Of a stretch of 64,000 nt of DNA, positions 1-8,551 are shown piece after piece; positions within the stretch are counted from its first letter, which is position 1; each line of letters opens with the position of its first letter. The notes under the pieces were generated by a model. The model did no database searches. It was not told where the DNA came from and saw only the letters and a program-made list of their open reading frames with translations. The DNA comes from JBBQVS01 sp964250805. GTDB taxonomy: Bacteria; Chloroflexota; Ktedonobacteria; Ktedonobacterales; Ktedonobacteraceae. The stretch is taken from positions 59,181-123,180 of the forward strand of contig CAXUHG010000003.1 of assembly GCA_964250805.1 (NCBI GenBank), written 5' to 3'. A program made the translations under genes and the position numbers.

Positions 1-141
1 ACGTTATCTTGGTCTCAAAAAAACACATCTCCAGCATATACTTTCAGCGGTGGCAACGAATATTCTTCGCTTGGTGCAATGGCGGATGGGATTCCTCGGG
101 CGAAAACTCGGACCTCGCGTTTTGCTGCTTTAGCTGCTTAA
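1..141 (+). CDS. possible 3' end of a gene cut by the window edge
   Basis: Frame 1 stays open from the first base to a TAA at 139-141 and would encode about 46 residues ending in ...FAALAA. No family is recognisable from so short a piece. The next gene on the opposite strand ends at 234, so a convergent gene here would be reasonable. Nothing supports it beyond the open frame, and the rest of 142-233 shows nothing. Confidence 0.25.
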   Translation, partial: TLSWSQKNTSPAYTFSGGNEYSSLGAMADGIPRAKTRTSRFAALAA

Positions 142-233
142 CCGGGAGTTCACCAACAGTATCGAACTCATGTTATTTAGCACGTCTTTTCTCGAACGAA
201 CTGTGATACAGTGAGAATGAACGCGGGAGTTCT

Positions 234-1595
234 CTACCCATTGGTATACATTTTCTCTGATGCATTAATACTATACAAACGTAGCATAGCAAACACCCCT
301 GCACTCATTGAGATTAGACCGGAAAGGGAAATTAGAGTATCGTAAGGTCCTAGATTGAGTCCCCAAAAGTGGGCATGAAAATGCAAAAAAAGCGTACTGA
401 CTAGGTAGCCACCTAAAGCGGTCGAAACCAGTTGAGCTATATTCATGGCTGGCAAGATCAAAGCCCACACACGACCTAAATACTCTCTTGGCGTGAACTT
501 GAGCACCAATGGGCTAAAAGCGACATTTATCGCCGCATTGGGTATCCCCTGAACAACCAAGAGAGTGCAAGCCAGCCAAAACATGGTTTGTCGGGCATAG
601 AGAAGCTCTACTGAACCAACAATCAGCGTTCCCAAAGCAAAAAGGCGCCCTAAGCCAATACGCTGTCCCCACCAACCAAGCAGTACGGCTCCTACCATGA
701 GTCCTACTCCATTCGCTGCGCTGAGCAGGCCGTACAAGCTAGTTGAAATATGTAGATTATGCGTGGCAAAGAAGATAGCTAGCGGCATAGAGAGGCCAGC
801 ACTAAAGAGAACTAAACACATGACCACTAACAGTGTTGTCAGTACCCTCTCACGCAACAGGAAACGTACTCCATCCCCAAATTCCTGCCAGAAATGTCTC
901 ATCTCTTTCTCTTGCAGATTTCTATCAGCCTTTCTCTGTGGCAGATGGATGTGAAAAATCATCAAGAACGAGAAGAGGAAAGAAACAGCATTAAAAACCA
1001 GCAACCACGGCAAACCGATGAGAAAGAAGAGCGGTGTGGTCAATGATGGACCCAGAATCATTACCAGATTCATTGAGGATTGTGCAAACCCAGTAGCACG
1101 AGCACGATAGATATCAGGAACGATATCAACGGTGAGCGTAGCTCGAGCTGGATTGAAGAACTGGGAGCAAAGGCTTGTTAGGAGCACTACGAGGTAAACT
1201 GCACCCAGTTGCCAGAAAGCTGGAAGATGCCCCCCAAGAAACAGCTTCAGTGGCACAACTCCCGTACAGATAGTGAGGAGGAGAATCAACGCGGCACGCA
1301 CAAGGTCCATCACCAACAATACACGTTGCGTTTCCCAGCGGTCCACAAAGACACCTGCAAATGGTCCTGCTAAAAATGAAGGGAGCAACTCAGCCACTAG
1401 CAAACCACTCACTGCTAGTGGTGCCCACGTTTGACCTCGTGCAATTATAGTCACTATCCAGAGCAATAATGTCGTGTTAAAAACAGAGTCACCTAAACCA
1501 GAAACAGTCTGACCTACCCATAGGAGTACATGCTCACGACTGATATAGAAAGGCAACTTCATTTCATCCTGCACAGGGGAAGTTGAATCAACCAT
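234..1595 (-). CDS. MFS-type efflux transporter
   Basis: A 453-residue polytopic membrane protein with roughly twelve hydrophobic segments in the usual two-bundle layout. The loop after helix 2 reads GPFAGVFVDRWETQRVL, the familiar MFS G-x-x-x-D-R-x-x-R signature. The overall pattern (LPSFLAGPFAG, NGVGLMVGAVLLGWW) fits the MFS_3 drug/siderophore exporters. The ATG at 1595 has a strong AAGGAGGAG site upstream. It is divergent from the ArsR-type regulator at 1752, which is probably its regulator. The candidate RiPP genes lie only about 0.8 kb away, so it could export that product, but its substrate cannot be read from sequence. The partner pairing is inference; the family call is firm. Confidence 0.85.
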   Translation of the reverse strand: MVDSTSPVQDEMKLPFYISREHVLLWVGQTVSGLGDSVFNTTLLLWIVTIIARGQTWAPLAVSGLLVAELLPSFLAGPFAGVFVDRWETQRVLLVMDLVRAALILLLTICTGVVPLKLFLGGHLPAFWQLGAVYLVVLLTSLCSQFFNPARATLTVDIVPDIYRARATGFAQSSMNLVMILGPSLTTPLFFLIGLPWLLVFNAVSFLFSFLMIFHIHLPQRKADRNLQEKEMRHFWQEFGDGVRFLLRERVLTTLLVVMCLVLFSAGLSMPLAIFFATHNLHISTSLYGLLSAANGVGLMVGAVLLGWWGQRIGLGRLFALGTLIVGSVELLYARQTMFWLACTLLVVQGIPNAAINVAFSPLVLKFTPREYLGRVWALILPAMNIAQLVSTALGGYLVSTLFLHFHAHFWGLNLGPYDTLISLSGLISMSAGVFAMLRLYSINASEKMYTNG

Positions 1596-1648
1596 TATGT
1601 CTCCTCCTTATCTCTTCTTTTAGAATCAATAAACCTATTTTTTGGATT

Positions 1649-1666
1649 ATACCATATTGTTGGTAT
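1649..1666. promoter_or_regulatory. operator-like inverted repeat between transporter and regulator
   Basis: ATACCA, a 6-bp AT-rich centre and TGGTAT form a symmetric site in the 156-bp divergent spacer, about 55 bp upstream of the transporter start and 90 bp upstream of the regulator start. The position suits a site for the adjacent ArsR-type protein controlling both directions. It is one short palindrome only, so this is a suggestion. Confidence 0.35.
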
Positions 1667-1751
1667 GTTTTATGTGATATAGACAATGTTTGATAGCTAT
1701 GCTATTTTCAAGGTGTTTTCATAGATACGTTTGAGAGAAGGGAAGAAGAAT

Positions 1752-2321
1752 ATGCAACCTAATTATGAAGTGGCTGAATTTCTTGAACTCACCACACCAA
1801 ATCAGTTAAAAGCACTTGGAGATGCATTCCGTCAGAAAATTGTACATTTGCTGGCAGAACGTGCCATGACAACTCAGCAACTCGCTACCATGTTGGATAC
1901 ACCCATCAGTACTGTTGCACACCATTTGAAAGTGCTCACCGATACAGAAATTACGAAAGTTGTGTGGACGCGCAAAGTACGTGCTTTGACGGAACGCTAC
2001 TATGGTTGCACTGCGCGTAATTACATTAGTATTTCAAGTACCCCGCATGGACATAAAACTGCTACGATCGATATCCTTTACCAAGCACTAAAAAATATTG
2101 TTGCAGAGCCAGAAGAGAATTTTTTCTTGGCAAGCACTTTAGGTCATGCTCGTATTCCATTGGCTCAGATTCGTGCTTTTGTTGAGCGAGTAGAACGACT
2201 GTCCAAAGAATTTGAAGTGTTCGACACTTCTGAAGGAATAGATTGTGGCTTTCTCACTGCGATTTACTATGTGAATATTCTAGAGCCATCTAAAAGAAAA
2301 CAGGAAAAGTTGAAGGATTAA
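1752..2321 (+). CDS. ArsR-family winged-helix regulator
   Basis: A 189-residue DNA-binding protein. Residues ~15-75 form the ArsR/HTH_20 winged helix: NQLKALGDAFRQKIVHLL, then MTTQQLATML and STVAHHLKVL as the recognition helix. The remaining ~110 residues are a helical C-terminal region without the CxC metal site of arsenical sensors, so the ligand is unknown and probably not a metal ion bound in the classic way. The ATG at 1752 is preferred because GAAGGGAAG lies just upstream; a TTG 21 bp earlier would place the ribosome site inside the gene. It is divergent from the MFS exporter and probably controls it. Convergent with the M29-like gene across a shared hairpin. Confidence 0.8.
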   Translation: MQPNYEVAEFLELTTPNQLKALGDAFRQKIVHLLAERAMTTQQLATMLDTPISTVAHHLKVLTDTEITKVVWTRKVRALTERYYGCTARNYISISSTPHGHKTATIDILYQALKNIVAEPEENFFLASTLGHARIPLAQIRAFVERVERLSKEFEVFDTSEGIDCGFLTAIYYVNILEPSKRKQEKLKD

Positions 2322-2369
2322 TAAGCAAAAGATGAAGAAAGGGCTGCAAACAAGCTTGAAGATGCACAT

Positions 2370-2417
2370 TTACTGGCAAGCGTACAGTGAGGTCGCTTAC
2401 TGTACGCTTGCCAGTAA
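2370..2417. terminator. bidirectional hairpin terminator
   Basis: A 19-bp inverted repeat (TTACTGGCAAGCGTACAGT and its complement) with a 10-nt loop sits between two convergent genes, 49 bp after the regulator stop and 9 bp before the end of the opposite gene. It has no long T run on either side, so termination is inferred from position and stem strength. Confidence 0.6.
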
Positions 2418-2426
2418 GTGTACTCG

Positions 2427-3383
2427 TTACCGATCATTTTCTAGTACAACTTCGGGACAAATGAGATCTATATGTGCGCCAGTCAATCCTTCCCCAATAC
2501 CTACATGTATTCCTAGTGCCCCTTCATTTAACTGACTATTGTATTTCCAATCGATGCTTTTTGGCGAAAGACTGGCATTAGTACTGAACGCCATTTCCGT
2601 CAATACGAGTTTACGCCGAGGATTTGTTAGATACTCCAGTTCTTCTTTAATTTCTTTGTCTCCAGCCAGAACGCTTACAACTCGCGAGTCTTCTATTTTA
2701 ACCGAAAGTGGAAATCGATCCTGATGACGTAAGTCTTGAAAAAGGCTCCAGGCTTGGGTAACGAGTGGGTGAATAATCTCATGCATCTGACGATGATAGG
2801 CTACTGCAACCCCTGGAACGCTTAGTGTTCCATTAACAGTAAATGCAGGCACAATATCGTCTGCTTGTGAAACCATACCAACTTCAAAAAATGAACCGAT
2901 ACCATCCCAGTCACCTAAAGCTAATGCACTGTTCGTTTTAGGTCCCATAACGGTAACGTTTTCTTCGACCTTACATGTGATACGAGACGCATTACCACTC
3001 ATAATAAAAGGGTCTTCTTTTTCTAGTAAAAGCCTGAGAAATTTTGCATTTAGACTGGCTGCGATTTCAAATTGAGACTGAGCCAATACTTTCACTGTAT
3101 AGCAAGCAGCTTCCATAGAGGGATCAAAAGATACAAGTGGGACTAGAAGGACTCGTGAGTCACGAAAAAGATTATACCAATCACTATATGGAGGAATAGC
3201 AGCGAAATCTGTAGAGAAACTGATGATGTTCTCGCGCTGCCTAGAAGAAAGTTTCTTCGCTACGTCAAAATCTCCCGCTGGACAATCTATAGACTCAAAC
3301 CAATCAATCAAAGTAGGAAAATCGTCGAATACGTAAGACAAACTACGAGTGAGCATTTCCTTCAAATTTTGCTGTTGCTTCAT
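2427..3383 (-). CDS. M29 aminopeptidase / NicX-like metalloenzyme
   Basis: A 318-residue soluble protein. The last third carries the spaced metal-ligand pattern of M29 aminopeptidases and the related NicX ring-cleaving dioxygenases: E in LTEMAFSTN, E and H in NEGALGIHVGIG, then H-x-D in AHIDLI. The segment VKIEDSRVVSVLAGDKEI matches the strand-turn unit that precedes these ligands in the family. The N-terminal half is shorter than in typical M29 enzymes (~370-410 residues). The AGGAAGG upstream of the ATG supports the start. It is transcribed away from the small peptide gene at 3927-4151, with a 543-bp gap. In a RiPP setting it could trim a leader or modify the peptide; that role is inference, and the choice between peptidase and dioxygenase is open. 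Confidence 0.6.
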   Translation of the reverse strand: MKQQQNLKEMLTRSLSYVFDDFPTLIDWFESIDCPAGDFDVAKKLSSRQRENIISFSTDFAAIPPYSDWYNLFRDSRVLLVPLVSFDPSMEAACYTVKVLAQSQFEIAASLNAKFLRLLLEKEDPFIMSGNASRITCKVEENVTVMGPKTNSALALGDWDGIGSFFEVGMVSQADDIVPAFTVNGTLSVPGVAVAYHRQMHEIIHPLVTQAWSLFQDLRHQDRFPLSVKIEDSRVVSVLAGDKEIKEELEYLTNPRRKLVLTEMAFSTNASLSPKSIDWKYNSQLNEGALGIHVGIGEGLTGAHIDLICPEVVLENDR

Positions 3384-3926
3384 GACCTTGAAACCTTCCT
3401 GTAGCGAACTTTAGCAATCTGTAGTGCAGGTTTTTGCAAGTTAAAGAAAAGACTCATGAGGTTGACTCTTCTCAGAATCGTTTAGAAGCATCTAAGGAGA
3501 AAGATCACGAGCCTAAACAACTTCATTCTCACCTGTTTTTGTACGATTGATGATATGTTGACAAGTGGTTGGATCCCAAGCTGGTAAACGTGAAAGCCAT
3601 CAGCAGTTCCCTGGGTCTGTTGTAAGAGAAAATCATCTCCTAATCTTTCAATCACCACTCGGTCTGCTTGTCTCTAAAGATAACCTGTATATTGCACAAT
3701 GTTTACGCAATCATGAGCTAACCTGCAGTCTACCAGGAAGCTGTTGTGTACGAACTACGTGATGCGTGAGTTCATCAGAATCTCACATCGGGGGCGTCAA
3801 AAGTTTATTGTTGCCAATCTACCGTTTTGTCTAGTTGAACTGCCGTACTCGCTTCTGTGACCTGATGACCTACTAAAAATTTTCCTACTAAATTGTAGGT
3901 CAGAGTGATACGATACGTTGTACTAC
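3384..3926. other. 543-bp spacer without a convincing gene
   Basis: No frame on either strand has both a ribosome site and recognisable protein character. A 65-codon plus-strand frame starting with GTG at 3565 ends in a Cys-rich tail (SLPGSCCVRTT) but has no Shine-Dalgarno site. The stretch may be a decayed gene or a long transcript joining the peptide and enzyme genes on the minus strand. Confidence 0.4.
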
Positions 3927-4151
3927 TTACTCAATTAGCGTACTTGCACAGGGGCAACTGAGAAGTTTCTCAACAATGGAAGAACCGGACGCCAAGTTTG
4001 TTGGACTGTATACCTGATATATTTGGTCCTGACCTGGTTCAGCATCGTTGACAGGAAGAGAAATGTCTCCTAGGTCAACAACTGGAGAATTGTATCTACC
4101 TTCGGAAACAAGGTGTAATTGGCGCATTTTCTTTTCTACGTTTGCAGACAT
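3927..4151 (-). CDS. small Cys-containing peptide, candidate RiPP precursor
   Basis: A 74-residue peptide (75 if the preceding in-frame ATG is used) with a strong AAAGGAG ribosome site, so it is very likely expressed. The N-terminal ~45 residues are charged and hydrophilic with a DLGDISLPV segment, as in leader peptides. The C-terminal ~25 residues are rich in Ser/Thr and end with two cysteines two residues apart (LLSCPCASTLIE). The layout of an acidic leader followed by a Ser/Thr-Cys core is typical of ribosomally made, post-translationally modified peptides. No LanM/LanB, radical-SAM or YcaO gene is visible in the window. Neighbours are an oxygenase-like gene (divergent) and an M29/NicX-like enzyme (same strand). 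A function other than RiPP precursor, such as a small regulatory protein, is possible. Confidence 0.55.
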   Translation of the reverse strand: MSANVEKKMRQLHLVSEGRYNSPVVDLGDISLPVNDAEPGQDQIYQVYSPTNLASGSSIVEKLLSCPCASTLIE

Positions 4152-4510
4152 CATTCGTCTCCTTTCATGATTAAAAAAACTTTAGCTGCGAAAGGAAATT
4201 TGGTATCACTCTAACCATGAATCATATAACATATTACGAATAGAAAGTCAACCTATTTTAAGGTATTAAAATTTCTTAACACAATTATACGAAATAAAAT
4301 TTACGATATTACGAAAGATATTCCCTGCTAAATCCTGCTATTTTTATTGTTTTTGCAGTATGATAATTACTATGTATGTGTACATAATCCATACCATTTC
4401 AACAGTATTATCACTTTGAATGCCTTGATATATTACTTAAAATATGTTACCCTCTATAAAAGTAAGGGATAATGTAAGTATTATATTAGCACAAAGGAGA
4501 TGTTTTTGTG
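4152..4510. promoter_or_regulatory. AT-rich divergent promoter region
   Basis: About 360 bp between the divergent peptide and oxygenase genes. It is clearly more AT-rich than the surrounding genes and holds no open frame. Both flanking genes have strong ribosome sites at its edges (AAAGGAG on each strand), so it must hold promoters for both. I could not fix individual -35/-10 pairs with confidence among the many AT-rich candidates. Confidence 0.45.
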
Positions 4511-5395
4511 ATGAAAAATTTCATGGAAGGCATTAAAGTGTTTTACCCTCTTATAAACTCTTCAGAAGCTTTCCCCCATGCACTGCTAAGTTCTGGTACT
4601 ATATCAGCTAAGGAAACAGCATTAGCTCCTCTATACCAGGAAATGTCATTCATTCCTAAATCTCCTTGGAGAACACTAAACGATAGTGAAATGGATATAT
4701 TGTACACCCAAAGTACACCAGTCACGCCTTGTGGCTCTTGGATTAGTATTGTTCCCGTACCAGATTTCGTCTTAGAGCCTTTTGTATCACTACGAGAAGC
4801 ATCTAGAACTATTAAAGATAAAGTAGAACTCAGAAAGCTTGTTAATACGCCAGTTATTCAAGAAGGAATTGCACGTGTACGCAAATTTGCTACTATCTTT
4901 ACTTCTCCTAACCATACTGACATCGAAGGCGGAAAGGTATATATGTGTCCGCCAAGTATGGAAACAGTTACAATGGATGAATCATCAACATTCGTTGGAC
5001 TTCACGTAGACGGTTGGTACCGCGTGAGTTTAGAAGAAAAGAATACTGTGCCAAACAGACTGGCGGTTAACATAGGTTTGGAGGATAGATTCTTCCTCTA
5101 CATAAACCTATCACTATTACAGATAGCCCAAGTGATGGAACGGTATTATCCAGACGACAAGGAGCGACACGAAATTGGTATAGGCCTGCGTACAGCCTTT
5201 TTGAAACGTTTTGCGTCATACCCAGTTGTAAAATTGCGAATAAAACCTGGTGAAGCTTATATTGCCCCTACAGAAAACTGTATTCATGATGGATGCTCCA
5301 TAGGACAGACAATATTTGATCTTCAAGTCAGTGTGCGTGGTGCTTTCATGCCAATTCCGCTCAGGCCCTTTGATAATCCTTCAAAGAGTTTGTAA
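4511..5395 (+). CDS. Fe(II)/2-oxoglutarate-type oxygenase-like protein
   Basis: A 294-residue protein. The core shows the facial-triad spacing of non-haem Fe(II)/2OG oxygenases: H165-x-D167 in GLHVDGWYRV, a distal H259 in PTENCIHDGCS, and R276 in LQVSVRGAF about 17 residues later as the candidate 2-oxoglutarate-binding arginine. KPGEAYIAP before the distal His is the usual pre-motif strand in this fold. The GTG at 4508 and ATG at 4511 are both possible; AAAGGAG lies 8-11 bp upstream. It is divergent from the precursor-like peptide and shares its promoter region, which suggests it hydroxylates or desaturates that peptide. The fold call is by motif only. Confidence 0.6.
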   Translation: MKNFMEGIKVFYPLINSSEAFPHALLSSGTISAKETALAPLYQEMSFIPKSPWRTLNDSEMDILYTQSTPVTPCGSWISIVPVPDFVLEPFVSLREASRTIKDKVELRKLVNTPVIQEGIARVRKFATIFTSPNHTDIEGGKVYMCPPSMETVTMDESSTFVGLHVDGWYRVSLEEKNTVPNRLAVNIGLEDRFFLYINLSLLQIAQVMERYYPDDKERHEIGIGLRTAFLKRFASYPVVKLRIKPGEAYIAPTENCIHDGCSIGQTIFDLQVSVRGAFMPIPLRPFDNPSKSL

Positions 5396-6058
5396 ACATC
5401 TGTAAGCATTGTTTCCTACAATAGCACTAGAGCTGCTTTGCTCCTTATATTCTTTGCTTTCTTGTATGGGGGGAAAAATCTTTATACTAGAGACAAAGGG
5501 TATGAGGTCGTAAGTAGTAACAAGAATCCCTGCTCAAATGCGAGACAGCGATTTGAAAAGGCATTAGCAGAAAGAGCCGTAGAGAAAATGTATATCCATA
5601 GGGTAGAGAACTCTTGTATTCATTTTCACGTATCACAACTCGTCCGAGAAAAAAGTATCTAGTGAGTCTTTTCTTGGACGAGTTTTTACAGAGAAAGTAC
5701 TCTTCGAAGAAGGCTTGAGGCCAATTCAAGGGAGAAAACATTGAGACTTGAAAAGCACCATATTAGGCGACTTCATACTTGCTGGGCAGTTAGACTTCTT
5801 ACGCTCCTCTTTCGTCAAGGAGTTCCTTATAATCGAAACGTGTAAATTGGTTAAATATGTGATCTTATTTAACACTGTCTAAAACGCATGTAAAGGTTGT
5901 GACACTTTTAATGCCGCAAATATTTAGGGTTTCTCACAAACTTGCTTTTACCAAACTGTAGCCTCGTTACGCCTTTATCTCGTTATACCTTCATAAAGAA
6001 GGCTTATCAATTTGCTGTATCACAATAGGATATGATGAAGTTGCTAGGGATATACGTT
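5396..6058. other. spacer after the oxygenase gene; no gene seen
   Basis: A 74-codon frame at 5438-5662 has no ribosome site and no family likeness. The only structured feature is the hairpin listed at 5638-5687. The rest (5688-6058) is AT-rich and holds no gene I can support. Confidence 0.5.
5638..5687 (+). terminator. hairpin with T run after the oxygenase gene
   Basis: ACTCGTCC(G)AGAAAA pairs with TTTTCTTGGACGAGT, followed by TTTT. It lies 240 bp beyond the oxygenase stop, so it would end a transcript with a long 3' tail or one from an unrecognised small gene. Confidence 0.5.
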
Positions 6059-6092
6059 CTTAGAGATTAAATGAATTTGTTTAATCTCTAAG
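6059..6092 (-). terminator. terminator of the Mrr-like endonuclease gene
   Basis: CTTAGAGATTAAA and TTTAATCTCTAAG form a 13-bp stem with a short loop, starting 7 bp after the stop codon of the minus-strand endonuclease gene. The stem is AT-rich and has no clear T run on the minus strand, so it is a weak intrinsic terminator. Confidence 0.5.
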
Positions 6093-6099
6093 AAAATTT

Positions 6100-7149
6100 T
6101 TATCTATTTCCTTCTGTTCGTATTTGCCTAATTCTGTTACGAACGCTACTCAGCCATTCCCTATCAAGTCTAAACGTAACAATCCGTATTCGATCATTAA
6201 TCACTGTTATTGCTTGAATTTCAGAGAGCACATCTTCCTTCAAGGAAAGAGCCTGAAATGGAGAAAGAACACCCTGTTCTGCATAATATTCAAAGACATC
6301 TGTAGGCAGATCAAAGGAAAAAATATTTTCTCTCCGGGAACGGAGATACCATCCTCTTTCATTCCAAGAAATACGGACTGTATATTCATCTTGTAATTGA
6401 TCTAGACGGAGAGTTGGACTTGGGACAAGAAAAATGGGGAAACGACCGGATATTGTCGCTAGCAATCCTCCATTCACTTTGCGGCATTCTTGACAAAAGG
6501 CATTGAGTACTGGAATAGCTCCTGTATAATCCATAAGGATTTCTGATAATTGCCAGTCTTCAGAATCTCGGAGTCTTGCCCTTATTCCTCTTCTCAAATC
6601 GGTTATTTTCAGTTCAATAGCGTCACGCGTTCCGACACCAAAGGAACGCGTTGTTACCCTTCTGATCGCTTTAATGACTGGTTGAAAAAATGTTGACTTT
6701 GCTAGCGGAACAAGGTAGATATCATGTGCATATGCATACCTCTCAGCATCACTACTATATTTTGATGCTGAAAATAAGACGTATTGGTAGTGATAGCGGG
6801 CCTTTGGAGGAAGACCTTTCTTCGTTTCCCAATATTCTCCTACATCCTTGAGGACACCAACAGCATTCCGTACCCATTCAATCCCAACAGAGTACGTATC
6901 AGAGTAACATTTAGCTTCGGCTAAAAGCCGTTGTGGATAAGTAAAAGGAGGTGTTAGTGTAAAGTCAGCAACTGCGTCTATTTGATGTTGTCCTCCCCTC
7001 CCTACAACTTTTAGTCCTGAATAACAATCTCCTGTGATAGTTACATCGGAAGCGTCGACTTTTTCGAGGGTACGATACCCGGAAATACGTAATAAGTAGA
7101 GAACGGCTTCTTCTAGTAACATCCCTCGGATACCGGAAATAGTTGCCAT
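6100..7149 (-). CDS. Mrr-like PD-(D/E)xK restriction endonuclease
   Basis: A 349-residue protein whose N-terminal ~120 residues form an Mrr_cat-type nuclease domain. The pattern starts with E14 in GMLLEEAVLYLLRISGY, followed by QIDAVADF (catalytic Asp) and LLAEAKCY (E-x-K). This matches endonucleases that cut modified DNA (type IV, Mrr) or act with other modules. The remaining ~230 residues are unassigned and may recognise DNA. GGAG 8 bp upstream supports the ATG at 7149. The helix-turn-helix gene at 7430-7969 lies upstream on the same strand, 280 bp away with a hairpin between, so they are probably separate transcripts. A close paralogue of that HTH gene precedes the TIR-STAND gene at 57 kb. 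Defence is the likely role. Confidence 0.7.
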   Translation of the reverse strand: MATISGIRGMLLEEAVLYLLRISGYRTLEKVDASDVTITGDCYSGLKVVGRGGQHQIDAVADFTLTPPFTYPQRLLAEAKCYSDTYSVGIEWVRNAVGVLKDVGEYWETKKGLPPKARYHYQYVLFSASKYSSDAERYAYAHDIYLVPLAKSTFFQPVIKAIRRVTTRSFGVGTRDAIELKITDLRRGIRARLRDSEDWQLSEILMDYTGAIPVLNAFCQECRKVNGGLLATISGRFPIFLVPSPTLRLDQLQDEYTVRISWNERGWYLRSRRENIFSFDLPTDVFEYYAEQGVLSPFQALSLKEDVLSEIQAITVINDRIRIVTFRLDREWLSSVRNRIRQIRTEGNR

Positions 7150-7387
7150 ACGATGCTCTCCAAAGGTATTGCTTATGAGAAGGTTTCATAAGATGAACGA
7201 TCCAGGTACAAATAAAACTCAATAAGAGATGCAAAGATATTCTCAAAGTACTTGAGCGTACAAAGAAGACTTAGAAGCATTCTCTATGAAAAGAGACATA
7301 GCTTCGTTACAACTACCCCATTTTTCACTTGCCTATGATTAGGGTTGGTATCTCTCAATCCACACTTTACTATAATATCGTTCTATG

Positions 7388-7431
7388 AAAATCTCTCAAG
7401 AATTTGAGAGGTTTCGGAAATGAGAGATTTT
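7388..7431 (-). terminator. nested hairpin at the end of the HTH gene
   Basis: An outer pair AAAATCTCTC/GAGAGATTTT encloses an inner pair CTCTCAA/TTGAGAG, so two alternative stems can form. It begins at the stop codon of the minus-strand HTH gene and ends in a T-rich stretch on that strand, as an intrinsic terminator would. Confidence 0.5.
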
Positions 7432-7969
7432 ATGTATGCATCAGCACCTGCCCATCTTCATACTGAGCAGTACTCCAATCTAACACATCATCCAGCGAAT
7501 GACGAAATGCCTCGAGTTCTTCTTCGCGTACAGTTTCACTTGGTACGACTGTTCCCCGCCAAGCGAGCAGAAGAATTACTTGGTCAGAAGAGTTACTCGT
7601 TGCAATATATCGCATCACCGTTCCAGGAAAGAGATGCTGTTTCTTTTTCCTGATCGTTTCCAATTTTTGCAGCAATGCCTCGCGTTGGCCTGCACGTACT
7701 TGTACTGAGATGAGAGAAATGAACTGTGTGTTCTCGCCTACAGATATGTGCCAAAGCGGAGTCGTTTTCCTCGGGCGACCAGCGGGTTCGCGTTTGAACT
7801 TCGTGATCTCTTCTACCGAAATCGCGATCACATCTGCAAATCGACGGCTCGGCAGGCGTCCCTCTTCGATATAATCATACACCGTCCTTGCCGCGAGACC
7901 AAGCATCTCCGCCGCTTCTTTCACAGAAACGTAGCCAGGAATACTCGAAGAATTTATGCTGTCATCCAT
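7430..7969 (-). CDS. MerR/excisionase-type HTH protein with AT-hook-like motif
   Basis: 179 residues. Residues ~10-50 form an HTH_17 (excisionase-like) domain: GYVSVKEAAEMLGLAARTV followed by DYIEEGRLPSRR. It is followed by the AT-hook-like core GRPRK and a ~110-residue C-terminal domain whose alternating strand pattern (LISVQVRAGQ ... LLLAWRG) suggests a ferredoxin-like, ABM-type fold. It aligns along its whole length with the 181-residue protein at 56622-57167, down to identical C-termini (GQVLMHT). That paralogue sits directly upstream of the NB-ARC-WD40-TIR gene; this one lies upstream of an Mrr-like nuclease. A regulator of defence genes is the simplest reading. No strong ribosome site is visible. 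Confidence 0.7.
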   Translation of the reverse strand: MDDSINSSSIPGYVSVKEAAEMLGLAARTVYDYIEEGRLPSRRFADVIAISVEEITKFKREPAGRPRKTTPLWHISVGENTQFISLISVQVRAGQREALLQKLETIRKKKQHLFPGTVMRYIATSNSSDQVILLLAWRGTVVPSETVREEELEAFRHSLDDVLDWSTAQYEDGQVLMHT

Positions 7970-8302
7970 GAAACTAGTGTATTGGAATGCTCTATTCTCG
8001 AATAAGAACCTGTTTCGCGCTATTTCATAAAAGTGCGAGTACGGGTATACTAGTTTTCAGAGGTTGTTTCCACTCTCACCAAATGGAAGATATACAGGTG
8101 CTTCAGCACCTGGCTCTCGTACAAGGCATACAATTGGCTCCGATACGTGATACGCACGTTCGTGTTCTTCCGTACTGGTGGACGACGTACACGTTCCCCA
8201 CTTTGATGTGGAGCAGGTACGTGTGGACAATGTAGCTGACTAGTGTTGCGAACACAGAAAACCTGCTACACTCCTAGATAGTACAGATGAAGGCAGTAAT
8301 TG
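7970..8302. promoter_or_regulatory. divergent intergenic region
   Basis: About 330 bp between the HTH gene (minus) and the XRE gene (plus). It holds no supported gene. Upstream of the HTH gene, the minus strand carries ATTCGAGAATA, an 11-bp string also present about 210 bp upstream of the HTH paralogue at 56.6 kb, so it may be a shared site. CTAGT-containing repeats also occur near the HTH start. Confidence 0.35.
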
Positions 8303-8530
8303 ATGGTAGTACGTTTACGAGTGAAAGAAGTAGCGAAAGAGAAGGGTATCAGTATGGGCAAACTCCAGCGGGACGCAGACATTGCCTATAATACCATCAA
8401 GCGGATGTTCCGTGACCCATACTACATCACGACAACAGAGACACTTGGAAAACTCGCACGAGCCTTGGGAGTTCCACCAGGAGAACTTCTCGAAGAGGTC
8501 CCGGATACTCCTAACAAACCATCTCTGTAA
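8303..8530 (+). CDS. XRE-family HTH regulator
   Basis: A 75-residue Cro/C1-type protein that is almost entirely one helix-turn-helix: RLRVKEVAKEKGISMGKLQ, then IAYNTIKRMF as recognition helix and LGKLARALGVPPGELLEEV as the closing helices. The ATG at 8303 is chosen over the overlapping TTG at 8300; the ribosome site (GAAGG) is modest. It precedes the orphan gene at 8552 by about 20-40 bp, so the two probably form an operon. Confidence 0.75.
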   Translation: MVVRLRVKEVAKEKGISMGKLQRDADIAYNTIKRMFRDPYYITTTETLGKLARALGVPPGELLEEVPDTPNKPSL

Positions 8531-8551
8531 CTGCCTCGTATTTTTGGGATT

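Noticed and set aside
3565..3762. 65-codon frame as a second precursor peptide (Cys-rich tail)
   Set aside because: No ribosome site, GTG start only, and a stop immediately upstream; composition is not leader-like.
5438..5662. 74-codon frame after the oxygenase gene
   Set aside because: No Shine-Dalgarno site and no protein-like character; it runs into a terminator hairpin.
6006..6035. possible left transposon end near TATCACAAT
   Set aside because: One short match without the GGGC end of the repeat, without tandem copies and without proper spacing.
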